64,000 nt of DNA, from contig NZ_BBQM01000002.1 of NCBI RefSeq assembly GCF_000876015.1, positions 1 through 64,000 on the forward strand. The letters are read 5' to 3'. Both the position numbers and the translations under genes were made by a program. Positions 33,777 through 41,323 of this stretch are shown here, piece by piece (position 1 is the stretch's first letter; each line of letters opens with the position of its first letter). Origin of the DNA: Cupriavidus basilensis. Its GTDB lineage: Bacteria > Pseudomonadota > Gammaproteobacteria > Burkholderiales > Burkholderiaceae. The notes under the pieces were generated by a model that was not told the origin of the DNA, searched no databases, and was given only the letters and a program-made list of their open reading frames with translations.

Positions 33777-33805
33777 TTGAGGGTGCCCGCACCCGTCCCG
33801 ATAAT
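33777..33805 (+). promoter_or_regulatory. Predicted sigma-70 promoter of the dioxygenase-aldolase-Bug operon
   Basis: TTGAGG (33777-33782) and GATAAT (33800-33805) are separated by exactly 17 bp. A transcript would start near 33812 and leave a leader of about 58 bases before the GTG start of the dioxygenase. Confidence 0.6.
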
Positions 33806-33869
33806 GGCTCCATCCCGCGCCGGCCCCCCTGGCCAGAAGCGTGGCGGACAGACCAGAAAGGAGACAGAG

Positions 33870-34760
33870 GTGCATTTCCGCAAGCTATCCAATTCCCTCG
33901 GCGCAGAAGTCGTCGGCTTCAGGATTACCGCCGACTGCGCGCCGGACGATCTCGCCGGGATCCGGCAGGCATTCGCGCAGTACCAGGTGCTGCTGTTCCG
34001 CGACCAGGACATCTCGTTCGACACGCACATCGCGTTCAGCCGGAAGTTCGGGCCGCTCGAGCAGCACGACGCGATCCCCGAGTACCGCCACCCGGACCAT
34101 CCCGAGCTGATCGTCGTCACCAACGAAGGCAAGGAGCGCTCCAAGGTGTTCGGCCAGCAGTGGCATTCGGACCACTCGATGACGCTGCGCCCGAGCATGG
34201 CCTCGCTGCTGCACGCGCACGTGATTCCCGAGGTGGGCGGCGACACCATGTTCGCCAACATGTACGAGGCCTACGACACGCTCTCGGATGGCATGAAGCG
34301 CCTGCTCGCACCGATGCGCGCGGTGCACACCGTGATCGCCGCGAAGCACCTGCGCGGGCTCGACGAGAAGACGCTGGCCGCCAAGGCCAGGAACAACCCG
34401 CCGGTGGTCCACCCGGTGGTGCGCATCCATCCGGTGACGGGGCGCCCCGCGCTCTACGTCAACGAAATGCTGACCAGCCATTTCGAAGGCATGACGGTGG
34501 CCGAGAGCCAGCCGCTGCTGCAGTACCTGTTCGCGCACTCCACGCGGTCCGAGTCCGTCTACCGCCACCAGTGGCGCAAGCACGACGTGCTGATGTGGGA
34601 CAACCGCTGCACCATGCACCTGGCGCTGATGGACTATGACCACCAGCAGCTGCGCCGCCTGTTCCGCACCACGCTCGAAGGCGACTGCGCGGGCGAGTAT
34701 CTCGACGCCGCCGCCACCGCCGCCGCCACCGCCACCGCTACCGCCACCGCCACCGCCTGA
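33870..34760 (+). CDS. TauD/TfdA-family Fe(II)/2-oxoglutarate dioxygenase
   Basis: A 296-residue non-heme iron oxygenase. The iron ligands are read as His-x-Asp in WHSDHS (near residue 96) and the distal His in RCTMHLALM (near 250). A following Arg in RRLFRTTLEG should bind 2-oxoglutarate. Family members hydroxylate taurine, chlorophenoxyacetates, sulfates and similar anions; the substrate here is unknown. The GTG start at 33870 follows aaaggag. The C-terminal tail is an (Ala-Thr)n low-complexity run from a hexanucleotide repeat. It is first in an operon with an HpcH aldolase and a Bug protein. Confidence 0.9.
   Translation: MHFRKLSNSLGAEVVGFRITADCAPDDLAGIRQAFAQYQVLLFRDQDISFDTHIAFSRKFGPLEQHDAIPEYRHPDHPELIVVTNEGKERSKVFGQQWHSDHSMTLRPSMASLLHAHVIPEVGGDTMFANMYEAYDTLSDGMKRLLAPMRAVHTVIAAKHLRGLDEKTLAAKARNNPPVVHPVVRIHPVTGRPALYVNEMLTSHFEGMTVAESQPLLQYLFAHSTRSESVYRHQWRKHDVLMWDNRCTMHLALMDYDHQQLRRLFRTTLEGDCAGEYLDAAATAAATATATATATA
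34708..34757. repeat. In-frame hexanucleotide (ccgcca)-type repeat at the 3' end of the dioxygenase gene
   Basis: Repeated ccgcca/ccgcta units, in frame, encode an Ala-Thr dipeptide tail directly before the stop. A gain or loss of whole units would change only tail length; loss of a partial unit would shift the stop. Confidence 0.85.
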
Positions 34761-34773
34761 ACGGGAGACCACC

Positions 34774-35634
34774 ATGCTATTCAGGGAAAACAGGATCAGG
34801 GCGGCGCTGGCCGCGGGCAGCGCGCCGATCGGCGCGTTCGTGCAGATGGCCTGCCCGGAGATCGTCGAGGTGGCGGGCAACGCCGGCTACGACTACGTGT
34901 GGATCGACGGCGAGCACGGCTCGTTCGGGCTCGAGGCCACGGTGCAGATGATCCGCGCGGCCGAGGCCACCGGCATGACGCCGATGGTGCGCGTGCCCAG
35001 CCACGACCCGGCCGGCATCGCCAAGGCGCTCGACGCCGGCGCGATGGGCGTGATCGTGCCGCAGGTGGCCACGCGCGCGCAGGCCGAGGCCGTGGTGGCG
35101 GCCGCGCGCTACCGCAACGCCGAGTGGCCGCAGGGCCGGCGCGGCGCCTGCCCGCTGATCCGCGCCACCGGCCACCAGACGCTGGACTGGAAGGGCTACG
35201 CCAAGTGGGCCAACGACAACGTCATGGTGTGGCTGCTGGTGGAGACCGTGGAAGGGCTGGACAACCTTGGCGAGATTCTCCAGGTGCCCGGCATCGACGC
35301 CATCGTGCTGGGCGCGTTCGACCTCGCGGTGTCGATGGGCCATGACGGCGACCGCCACCACCCGGCCGTGGCCGCGCGGCTCGACGGCATGATCGGCATG
35401 GTGCGCGAGCACGGCGTGGAAGTGGTGGCGCTGCTGTTCGACGCCGACATCGCGGACATGAAGGCGGCCCGGCGCCACTACGCGGACAGCGGCTGCCGCA
35501 TCCTCATCGCGGGCAGCGACCGGCGCATCATTTCCAATGCTTTCGGCGCCATCCACGACGCCATCCGAGACGCTGCGCAGGACACTGGCGACGTTGCCGC
35601 GCGGGATGCCATCCGCGCTGCCGTCCCGGCCTGA
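34774..35634 (+). CDS. HpcH/HpaI-family aldolase
   Basis: A 286-residue class II (metal-dependent) aldolase/citrate-lyase-beta family protein. WIDGEHGSFGLE holds the His/Glu active-site cluster near residues 44-56, MVRVPSHDP contributes the substrate Arg, LLVETVEGLDN has a metal-binding Glu and GAFDLAVSMG a metal-binding Asp. These enzymes cleave 2-oxo-4-hydroxy acids to pyruvate and an aldehyde, or the reverse. The ATG follows cgggagacc, 13 bp after the dioxygenase, so the two probably act in sequence. Confidence 0.9.
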   Translation: MLFRENRIRAALAAGSAPIGAFVQMACPEIVEVAGNAGYDYVWIDGEHGSFGLEATVQMIRAAEATGMTPMVRVPSHDPAGIAKALDAGAMGVIVPQVATRAQAEAVVAAARYRNAEWPQGRRGACPLIRATGHQTLDWKGYAKWANDNVMVWLLVETVEGLDNLGEILQVPGIDAIVLGAFDLAVSMGHDGDRHHPAVAARLDGMIGMVREHGVEVVALLFDADIADMKAARRHYADSGCRILIAGSDRRIISNAFGAIHDAIRDAAQDTGDVAARDAIRAAVPA

Positions 35635-35661
35635 CGCCGGCGCAAACGGGAGACAACCATC

Positions 35662-36648
35662 ATGCATTCCATTCCCTCCATCGCGGGGCGCGTGCTCATT
35701 GCCGCGGCCCTGGCCTGCGGCGTGGCGCGCGCGCAGCCGCAGCAGCCCTATCCGTCCAAGCCGGTGCGCGTGGTTGCGCCGGCGCCGGCCGGCGGCGGCA
35801 CCGACTTCCTGGCGCGCCTGATCGGCGTGAAGATCGGCGAGAAATCCGGCCAGCCGTTCGTGGTCGACAACGTCACCGGCGCCAACGGCAATATCGGCGC
35901 CGCGCAGGTCGCGCGCGCCACGCCGGACGGCTACACCCTGCTGATGTCCTACGTCGGCACGCAGTCGATCAACCCGAGCCTGTACAAGTCGATGCCCTAC
36001 GACCCGTCGACCGACCTCGAGCCGATCGCCAAGGTGGCGTCGTATCCGTTCGTGATCGCGGTCAACGTCAGCGTGCCGGTGAATTCGCTCAAGGAGCTGA
36101 TCGAGTACTCGCGCGCCAATCCGACCAAGCTGAGTTTCGGCACGGCCGGCGTCGGCAGCGGTGGGCATCTCGTGGGCGAGATGTTCAACCGGCGCCACGG
36201 CACGCATATCGCGCACGTGCCGTACCGCGGCAGCGCGCCGGTCATCACCGACCTGATGGCCGGGCAACTGCAGGTCATCTTCGACACGCTTAACACCGCC
36301 GGGCCGTACATCCGCGCCGGCAAGATCAAGGCGCTCGCCGTGACCAGCGAGACCCGCGTGCCGTCCTTTCCGGAGATTCCCACGGTGGCGGAGCAGGGCT
36401 TTCCCGACATGGTGATCAGCGGCTGGTACGGGCTGTTCGCGCCGCGCGCCACGCCCGCGCCAATCGTGGCCACGATCCGCAAGCAGGTCGGCGAGGTGCT
36501 GGCCAGCGCCGACTACCGCGACAAGGTCGCGGCGGCCGGCTACGTGCCGGCGCCGCCGCAGGCCGGCGGCCAGTTCCGCGAATTCGTCAACGCCGAGACC
36601 CGGCGCTGGGCGGTGCTGGTCAAGGACAGCGGCGCCAGCATGGAGTGA
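35662..36648 (+). CDS. Bug-family (tripartite tricarboxylate transporter) periplasmic substrate-binding protein
   Basis: A 328-residue exported protein. The signal peptide (about residues 1-24, hydrophobic core VLIAAALACGVA, cleavage near ARA-QP) is followed by YPSKPVRVVAPAPAGGGTDFLAR and the Bug signatures GANGNIGAAQVARA and HVPYRGSAPVITDLMAGQ. Bug proteins bind carboxylates with two water-bridged contacts. No TctA/TctB membrane partner is encoded in the window, as is common for the many orphan Bug proteins of Burkholderiales. It is third gene of the dioxygenase operon and convergent with iclR (13 bp). Confidence 0.93.
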   Translation: MHSIPSIAGRVLIAAALACGVARAQPQQPYPSKPVRVVAPAPAGGGTDFLARLIGVKIGEKSGQPFVVDNVTGANGNIGAAQVARATPDGYTLLMSYVGTQSINPSLYKSMPYDPSTDLEPIAKVASYPFVIAVNVSVPVNSLKELIEYSRANPTKLSFGTAGVGSGGHLVGEMFNRRHGTHIAHVPYRGSAPVITDLMAGQLQVIFDTLNTAGPYIRAGKIKALAVTSETRVPSFPEIPTVAEQGFPDMVISGWYGLFAPRATPAPIVATIRKQVGEVLASADYRDKVAAAGYVPAPPQAGGQFREFVNAETRRWAVLVKDSGASME

Positions 36649-36661
36649 GCGCGGCGCGGCG

Positions 36662-37435
36662 TCAGTGGCCCGCGGCCTTGATCTCGGCCTGCATGATCGC
36701 GACCGCTTCGCGCTGGCGCGGGATCGACATCCGGTCCAGCGGCGCGGTCACGCTCATGGCGGCCTGCCCGAGGCCGCCCGAGGCCTTCATCGGCACGCCC
36801 ACGGCCAGGATGCCCTTGAGCGAGTAGTTGCCGACCACGGCGTAGCCGCGCTCGCGGCAGTTCTCGACCAGGCGGCGCACGGTGGAGACATGGAGGTTGC
36901 CGTAGTTCAGGTAAGCCTCGGTGTTGGCCTTGAGCAGCGCCGTCACCTGGCGCGCGCCCATCGTGGAAAGCAGGGCCACGCCGGCCGCGCCGACGCCCAG
37001 CGGCTGGCGCCCGCCGACCGGCAGCGACAGGATCTGGATCGGGTAGGTGCCGATCTCGCGATGCAGGCAGAGCAGGTCGTTGTCCTTCTGGCGCACCAGG
37101 AACACGGCGTTGCCGGTGCGCTGCGCGATGCGGCGCATCACCGGCTCCATCTGGCGCACGAACGCGCCCCAGCGGTCGTCGGGATTGTCGACTGCGGCCG
37201 CCAGCGTGAACGACTTGCCGTCCGCCTCGCGCGCCACGAAGCCTTCGGCCTCGAGGATCTCGAGCAGGCGGTACACGGTGGGGCGCGGGATGCCGGTGAG
37301 CGCGGCGAGCTCGGCCGCGCGCAGCGCCGCGGCGTCGCGCAGCGCGCCGAGGATGCGCAGGCCGCGGCGCAGGGCGCCGGGTTCCATCGGCTCGGTGGGG
37401 GGCATGTCCGGGGACGTATTCGGGGGCGTGTCCAT
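36662..37435 (-). CDS. IclR-family transcriptional regulator
   Basis: A 257-residue regulator. A winged HTH (about residues 20-80, with LAALTGIPRPTVYRLLEILEAE split by the recognition helix) precedes an IclR effector domain (about 95-250). It lies between the dioxygenase operon and the lyase-hydratase operon, so it probably controls both. Its ATG at 37435 overlaps the palindrome TGTCCA-N5-TGGACA. The predicted promoter would start transcription only a few bases upstream, so the mRNA may be leaderless. Alternative in-frame starts at 37405 and 37387 lack a ribosome site. Confidence 0.93.
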   Translation of the reverse strand: MDTPPNTSPDMPPTEPMEPGALRRGLRILGALRDAAALRAAELAALTGIPRPTVYRLLEILEAEGFVAREADGKSFTLAAAVDNPDDRWGAFVRQMEPVMRRIAQRTGNAVFLVRQKDNDLLCLHREIGTYPIQILSLPVGGRQPLGVGAAGVALLSTMGARQVTALLKANTEAYLNYGNLHVSTVRRLVENCRERGYAVVGNYSLKGILAVGVPMKASGGLGQAAMSVTAPLDRMSIPRQREAVAIMQAEIKAAGH

Positions 37436-37445
37436 AGGATGGACA
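37429..37445. promoter_or_regulatory. Palindromic operator candidate 2 (TGTCCA-N5-TGGACA), iclR promoter and start codon
   Basis: TGTCCA (37429-37434) and TGGACA (37440-37445) with spacer tagga. It contains the iclR start codon and touches the -10 of the predicted iclR promoter, so binding should repress iclR itself. It matches the site at 33753-33769 in all 12 arm positions. Confidence 0.7.
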
Positions 37446-37473
37446 TATTAGTGGGCAACGGCGGCGCTGGCAA
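37445..37473 (-). promoter_or_regulatory. Predicted sigma-70 promoter of iclR
   Basis: On the minus strand, TTGCCA (37473-37468) and TAATAT (37450-37445) are separated by 17 bp. The start point would be near 37437, inside the palindrome and about two bases before the ATG. Confidence 0.55.
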
Positions 37474-37558
37474 AGCGCGCCGCTGCCGGTAGCAGCGCCG
37501 GCCCCGCCGCGGGGCCACGGCGATTTCCCTTCGTGCATTTCTGAACAAGGAGCAGGCA

Positions 37559-38461
37559 ATGACCAACCCAAGCGCAGGCGCCCGGCTGCGGGCACTGATC
37601 CAGCGCGGCAGCATCGCCGTCGCGCCCGGCTGCTACGACGGCCTCACCGCGCGCCTGGTCGAGCAGGCCGGGTTCGAGGCAGCCTACATGTCCGGCCTGT
37701 GCGTGGCCGCCACGCTGGGCGAGCCGGACGTCGGCGCGATCAGCGTGGACGCGATGGTCGAGCGGGCCCGGATCATCGCGCAGTCCACCTCGCTGCCGCT
37801 GATCGTCGACGCCGACAGCGGCTACGGCGGCGCCTACAACGTGTTCCGCGCCACGCGCGCGTTCGAGGCGGCCGGCGCGGCGGCGCTCCATCTCGAAGAC
37901 CAGCCGTTCCCGAAGAAATGCGCGGCGATGCCGGGCAAGACGCTGGTCGGCGCCGCCGAGATGGTGGCGCGCATCCGCGTGGCGCTGGAAGCGCGCACCG
38001 ACCCCGATTTCATGATCATCGCGCGCACCGATGCGTTCGCGGTCGAAGGTCTCGACGCGGCCATCGCGCGCGCGCAGGTCTACGAGCAGGCCGGCGCCGA
38101 CGCCACCATCATCATGTCGGTGGCCGCCGAGGCCGACATGGCGCGCATCACCGCGAGCCTGAAGAAGCCGACCATCGTCATGATGGTGGAGAACCTGCGC
38201 CCGCTGGTGCCGGCCGCGCGGCTGCAGGCGATCGGCTATCCGCTGGTGGTCTATCCGGTGTCGCTGCTGCAGGGGCAGGTGCACGCGCAGGCCCGCATGC
38301 TGGCCGCGCTGCGCGAGGACGGCAGCACCGCCGCGAGCGCGGCTGCGGCGGTCACGCTGGGCGACATCGCCGGCCATCTCGACCTGCCGCGCGCCAGCCG
38401 CGTGGATGCGGACTACGCGCGGTACGTGGCGCAGGCCCGCGACGGAGTCGCCGCGCAATGA
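37559..38461 (+). CDS. Isocitrate lyase/PEP mutase family lyase (dimethylmalate/methylisocitrate lyase-like)
   Basis: A 300-residue TIM-barrel enzyme of the ICL/PEPM superfamily. LIVDADSGYGG near residues 81-91 holds the metal-binding Asp residues. PKKCAAMPGK near 118-127 contains nucleophile Cys121, which points to C-C lyase rather than mutase or hydrolase activity. The usual Gly-His after that Cys is Ala-Ala. Expected chemistry is cleavage of a 2-hydroxy-dicarboxylate to pyruvate or glyoxylate plus an acid. The ATG follows caaggagcag. Its stop overlaps the hydratase large-subunit start by 4 bp (ATGA), so they work together. Confidence 0.9.
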   Translation: MTNPSAGARLRALIQRGSIAVAPGCYDGLTARLVEQAGFEAAYMSGLCVAATLGEPDVGAISVDAMVERARIIAQSTSLPLIVDADSGYGGAYNVFRATRAFEAAGAAALHLEDQPFPKKCAAMPGKTLVGAAEMVARIRVALEARTDPDFMIIARTDAFAVEGLDAAIARAQVYEQAGADATIIMSVAAEADMARITASLKKPTIVMMVENLRPLVPAARLQAIGYPLVVYPVSLLQGQVHAQARMLAALREDGSTAASAAAAVTLGDIAGHLDLPRASRVDADYARYVAQARDGVAAQ

Positions 38462-39702
38462 GCCGCCCGTCGCTGACCGTGGCCGAGAAGATCCTGGCGC
38501 GCGCCGCCGGCCTCGGCGCCGTGCGCGCCGGCGACGTGGTGTGGGCGGTGCCCGACCTGATCGTCGCCCACGACCTCAACTACCACCGCCACCGCAAGAT
38601 GCTGGACGGGCTCGGCTACGCGAACCTGGCCGCGCCCGGGAAGGTCTTCGTCACCATCGACCACACCACCAACTCGGCCGCGCCCGGGCACCTGGAAGCG
38701 CACGCCTTCATGCGCGGCGATGCGCGCGCGCAGGGCGTGGGCTGGTTCCTCGACACCGGCCGGCACGGCATCAGCCACAACGCGCCGCTGGACTTCGGCA
38801 TCGTCAGGCCCGGCATGCTGGTGGTGGCCGCCGACACGCGCGCGCCGGCGCTCGGCTGCGCCGGCGCGCTCGGCGTGGCGCTGGGGCTGAGCGTCACGCT
38901 GGCGCTGGCCACCGGCAAGGTGTGGCTGCGCGTGCCCGAGACCATCCGCGTGCGCCTGTCGGGGCCGGTGCGCGCCGGCGTGATGAGCCGCGACGTGGGC
39001 CAGTGGGTGGCGGCGGCCATCGGCGCGGAGCGCGGCGACTACCGCTGCATCGAGTTCCACGGCAGCTACGTCGACGCGCTCGGCGAGGACGAGCGCCACA
39101 CGCTGTGCAACGCGATGGTGGACATCGGCGTCAAGGCCGCGGTGTGCCCGGCCACCGATGCGCACGGCGTGCGCTGGGCCAGCGATCCCGGCGCGCGCTT
39201 CGCCGAGGACATTGCCTTCGACGTCTCCGGGCTGGACCTGCAGGTGTGCCTGCCGCCCGACCCGCAGCACACCGTGCCGCTGGCGCGGGCGGCCGGCGTG
39301 CCGATCACCTCGGCCTTCATCGGCTCGTGCATCGGCGGCAAGATGGAAGACCTGCGCGCGGCGGCGGCGGTGCTGGCCGGGCGGCGCGTGCATGCGGGCG
39401 TGCGGCTGACCGTGATCGCCGCGACCCAGGCGATCTACCAGCAGGCCATGCGCGAGGGGCTGCTGGCCATTCTCTCGGCGGCCGGCGCGGAGATCTCCGC
39501 CGGCATCTGCGGGCCGTGCTACGGCACCTACGCGCCGCTCGGCGACAACGACGTTTCCATCTGCACCGCCACGCGCAACGACCACGGCCGGCTCGGCAGC
39601 GAGCGCGCGCCGGTGTACCTTGCCAACGCCGCGGTGGTGGCGGCATCCGCCGTGATGGGCCGCATCGCGGCGCCGGCCGAACTGACCCGGGAGGCAGCAT
39701 GA
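38458..39702 (+). CDS. Aconitase-superfamily hydratase, large (Fe-S) subunit (LeuC/DmdA-like)
   Basis: A 414-residue LeuC-type subunit. The three [4Fe-4S] cysteines are Cys291 (GSCIGGK) and Cys351/Cys354 (ICGPCYG). In LeuC the first motif reads GSCTNSR; the TNSR to IGGK change alters substrate-contacting positions. TATRNDHGRLG stands for the usual TSNRNFEGR block. It should add or remove water on an unsaturated dicarboxylate together with the small subunit. It overlaps the lyase and the small subunit by ATGA at both ends. Its length matches the isolated-subunit hydratases (isopropylmalate, dimethylmaleate, homoaconitate types). Confidence 0.88.
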   Translation: MSRPSLTVAEKILARAAGLGAVRAGDVVWAVPDLIVAHDLNYHRHRKMLDGLGYANLAAPGKVFVTIDHTTNSAAPGHLEAHAFMRGDARAQGVGWFLDTGRHGISHNAPLDFGIVRPGMLVVAADTRAPALGCAGALGVALGLSVTLALATGKVWLRVPETIRVRLSGPVRAGVMSRDVGQWVAAAIGAERGDYRCIEFHGSYVDALGEDERHTLCNAMVDIGVKAAVCPATDAHGVRWASDPGARFAEDIAFDVSGLDLQVCLPPDPQHTVPLARAAGVPITSAFIGSCIGGKMEDLRAAAAVLAGRRVHAGVRLTVIAATQAIYQQAMREGLLAILSAAGAEISAGICGPCYGTYAPLGDNDVSICTATRNDHGRLGSERAPVYLANAAVVAASAVMGRIAAPAELTREAA

Positions 39703-40226
39703 CCACGACATCCGGCGGCACGCTGGTGCAGCGCGGCCGCGTATGGCGCTTCGGCGACGACGTGCTCAACGACGGCCAGATCATGGACATCGAGATGACC
39801 CGCCAGGTGGTGTACGACCCGGCGCGGCTGGCGCCGCTGGCCATGTGCGGGCTCGACAAGGACTTCGCCGGGCTGGCGCGGCATGGCGATTTCGTGGTGG
39901 CCGGGCGCAACTTCGGCAAGGGGCCGATGCACATCCAGGGGCCGCTCGCGCTGGGCGCGCTCGGCGTCTCGGTGCTGGCCGAGTCGATGGCGCGCTCGTT
40001 CTTCCGGCTGGCCGTGTCGGTGGGCCTGAAGACGCTGCCGTTCGCCGCCGGCATCACGGCCTTCGCCGGGCAGGGCGACGACATCGAGGTCGATTTCATC
40101 AGCGGCGAAGTGCTCAACCACACACGCGGCACGCGCGGCGGCTTCGGCGCCATGTCGCCGGCGCTGGTGGAGATCGTGCGCGCCGGCGGCGAGCAGGCCT
40201 GGCTGAAGGCGCAGGCGGGCGCCTGA
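39699..40226 (+). CDS. Aconitase-superfamily hydratase, small subunit (LeuD/DmdB-like) with a non-canonical active-site loop
   Basis: A 175-residue swivelling domain. GRVWRFGDDVLNDGQIM matches the family opening (GDDINTDQI-like), though Thr-Asp is changed. The catalytic-loop region reads NFGKG-PMHIQG-PLAL at residues 71-84, where LeuD and aconitase have NFG-CG-SSREHA-PWAL. The catalytic Ser (Pro76 here) and substrate-binding Arg (His78 here) are therefore absent. It is coupled to the large subunit by an ATGA overlap. Either the chemistry differs, another residue replaces the base, or the subunit is a structural remnant. Confidence 0.85.
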   Translation: MTTTSGGTLVQRGRVWRFGDDVLNDGQIMDIEMTRQVVYDPARLAPLAMCGLDKDFAGLARHGDFVVAGRNFGKGPMHIQGPLALGALGVSVLAESMARSFFRLAVSVGLKTLPFAAGITAFAGQGDDIEVDFISGEVLNHTRGTRGGFGAMSPALVEIVRAGGEQAWLKAQAGA

Positions 40227-40252
40227 ACGCGCGGGCCGGCGGCGTTCCGGGG

Positions 40253-40269
40253 GGCGGCGTAGCGCCGCC
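40253..40269. terminator. Possible hairpin terminator after the hydratase operon
   Basis: ggcggcg (40253-40259)/cgccgcc (40263-40269) with a 3-base loop, 27 bp after the small-subunit stop. There is no T-run, so termination would be weak or Rho-assisted. Confidence 0.4.
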
Positions 40270-40396
40270 GCCACCCCGGCTGGTTTCCAATTGTTACATC
40301 GCGGAACGAAGGGCCCCGGCCCTCGGTCTTCTTCCTTTAGGCGCGAAGCCGCAAGCCCGTTTCGAAGGCACGCCGGCCGCGCGGGAGGAATCTGCC

Positions 40397-41323
40397 GTGT
40401 CCCTGGATATAGAACTGATCCGCCAGTTCTTGCTGGCCCATGCCGAAACCATCCTGACCTGGCTGGTGGCCGGGCTGGCGATGATGTTGCTGGCGCGTTT
40501 CGAGCTGCGGCGCGCGGTGCGCCGCTCGGCCATCGCCATGTCCGAGTCGGTGGCCACCACGGTGGCGGCCTGCGTGCCGGAGATCGCGCATGCCGCGCAG
40601 AGCGGCGGCGCGGGCGCGGCACCCCAGCCCGAGCCGGTGGAGCTGCAGCGCGCCGAGGCGCTGCGCCGGGTCGCGCTCGATACCGTCGGCACCGTGATGG
40701 CGCGCGGGCGCTGGCTGGAAGACCTGGGCAACCTGCGCGTGGCCGACGACGCGCTGCTGCCGGGCGGCCGGGCCGGCGGCGCCGATCCGCTGCTGGTGGT
40801 GGCGCCGCAGCCGGTGGTGCAGGCCTACCTGGCGGCGCAGCGCAGTTTCGAGGAGCATGCCGCGCAACTGCGCGACGAGCGCCGCGAGGCCATGCGGCTG
40901 GCCGACGCGCTGCAGGCGCTGGCCGACGAGGCCGCCCACGTCGAGCAGGAAACCACCAGCATCGTGATGCGCTTCGAGCAGGCCAACGCGCAGGCCGGGC
41001 AGGGCGTGGAGCCCGGCGACTACCACCGCTTCCTGATCCAGAAGTACAACGCGCTGGGCGTGCGCGAGAAGGAGATCGGGCAGGAATGCACGCAGCTCCA
41101 TGCGCAGGCGCGGCAGGCCGCCGACCGCCTCGCCGCGCATGCCAACGCGGCCTCGCGCGACTACACGCAGGCGCTCACGCCGCTGATGCAGCAGCTGCGC
41201 GCGGCGTGGGGCCACGGCGACTCGCCGGGCGTGTTCGAGACCTGGCTGCGCGAGGCGCCGGCCCATCCATCCGCCGAGCCGCCCGCCGAGCCGCCGTCCC
41301 AGTCCAGCGTGCACGCCGCCTGA
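40397..41323 (+). CDS. Hypothetical membrane-anchored coiled-coil protein
   Basis: A 308-residue protein that I do not recognise. One transmembrane helix (about residues 18-35, ILTWLVAGLAMMLLA) is followed by a mostly helical Ala/Glu/Arg/Gln-rich region with strong coiled-coil potential (about 145-285, e.g. EEHAAQLRDERREAMRLADA). The C-terminus is Pro/Ser/Glu-rich. The GTG at 40397 follows gggagga. It sits at the right edge of the accessory block, 170 bp after the hydratase, before nudB. It could be cell-envelope or division related by architecture only. Confidence 0.7.
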   Translation: MSLDIELIRQFLLAHAETILTWLVAGLAMMLLARFELRRAVRRSAIAMSESVATTVAACVPEIAHAAQSGGAGAAPQPEPVELQRAEALRRVALDTVGTVMARGRWLEDLGNLRVADDALLPGGRAGGADPLLVVAPQPVVQAYLAAQRSFEEHAAQLRDERREAMRLADALQALADEAAHVEQETTSIVMRFEQANAQAGQGVEPGDYHRFLIQKYNALGVREKEIGQECTQLHAQARQAADRLAAHANAASRDYTQALTPLMQQLRAAWGHGDSPGVFETWLREAPAHPSAEPPAEPPSQSSVHAA

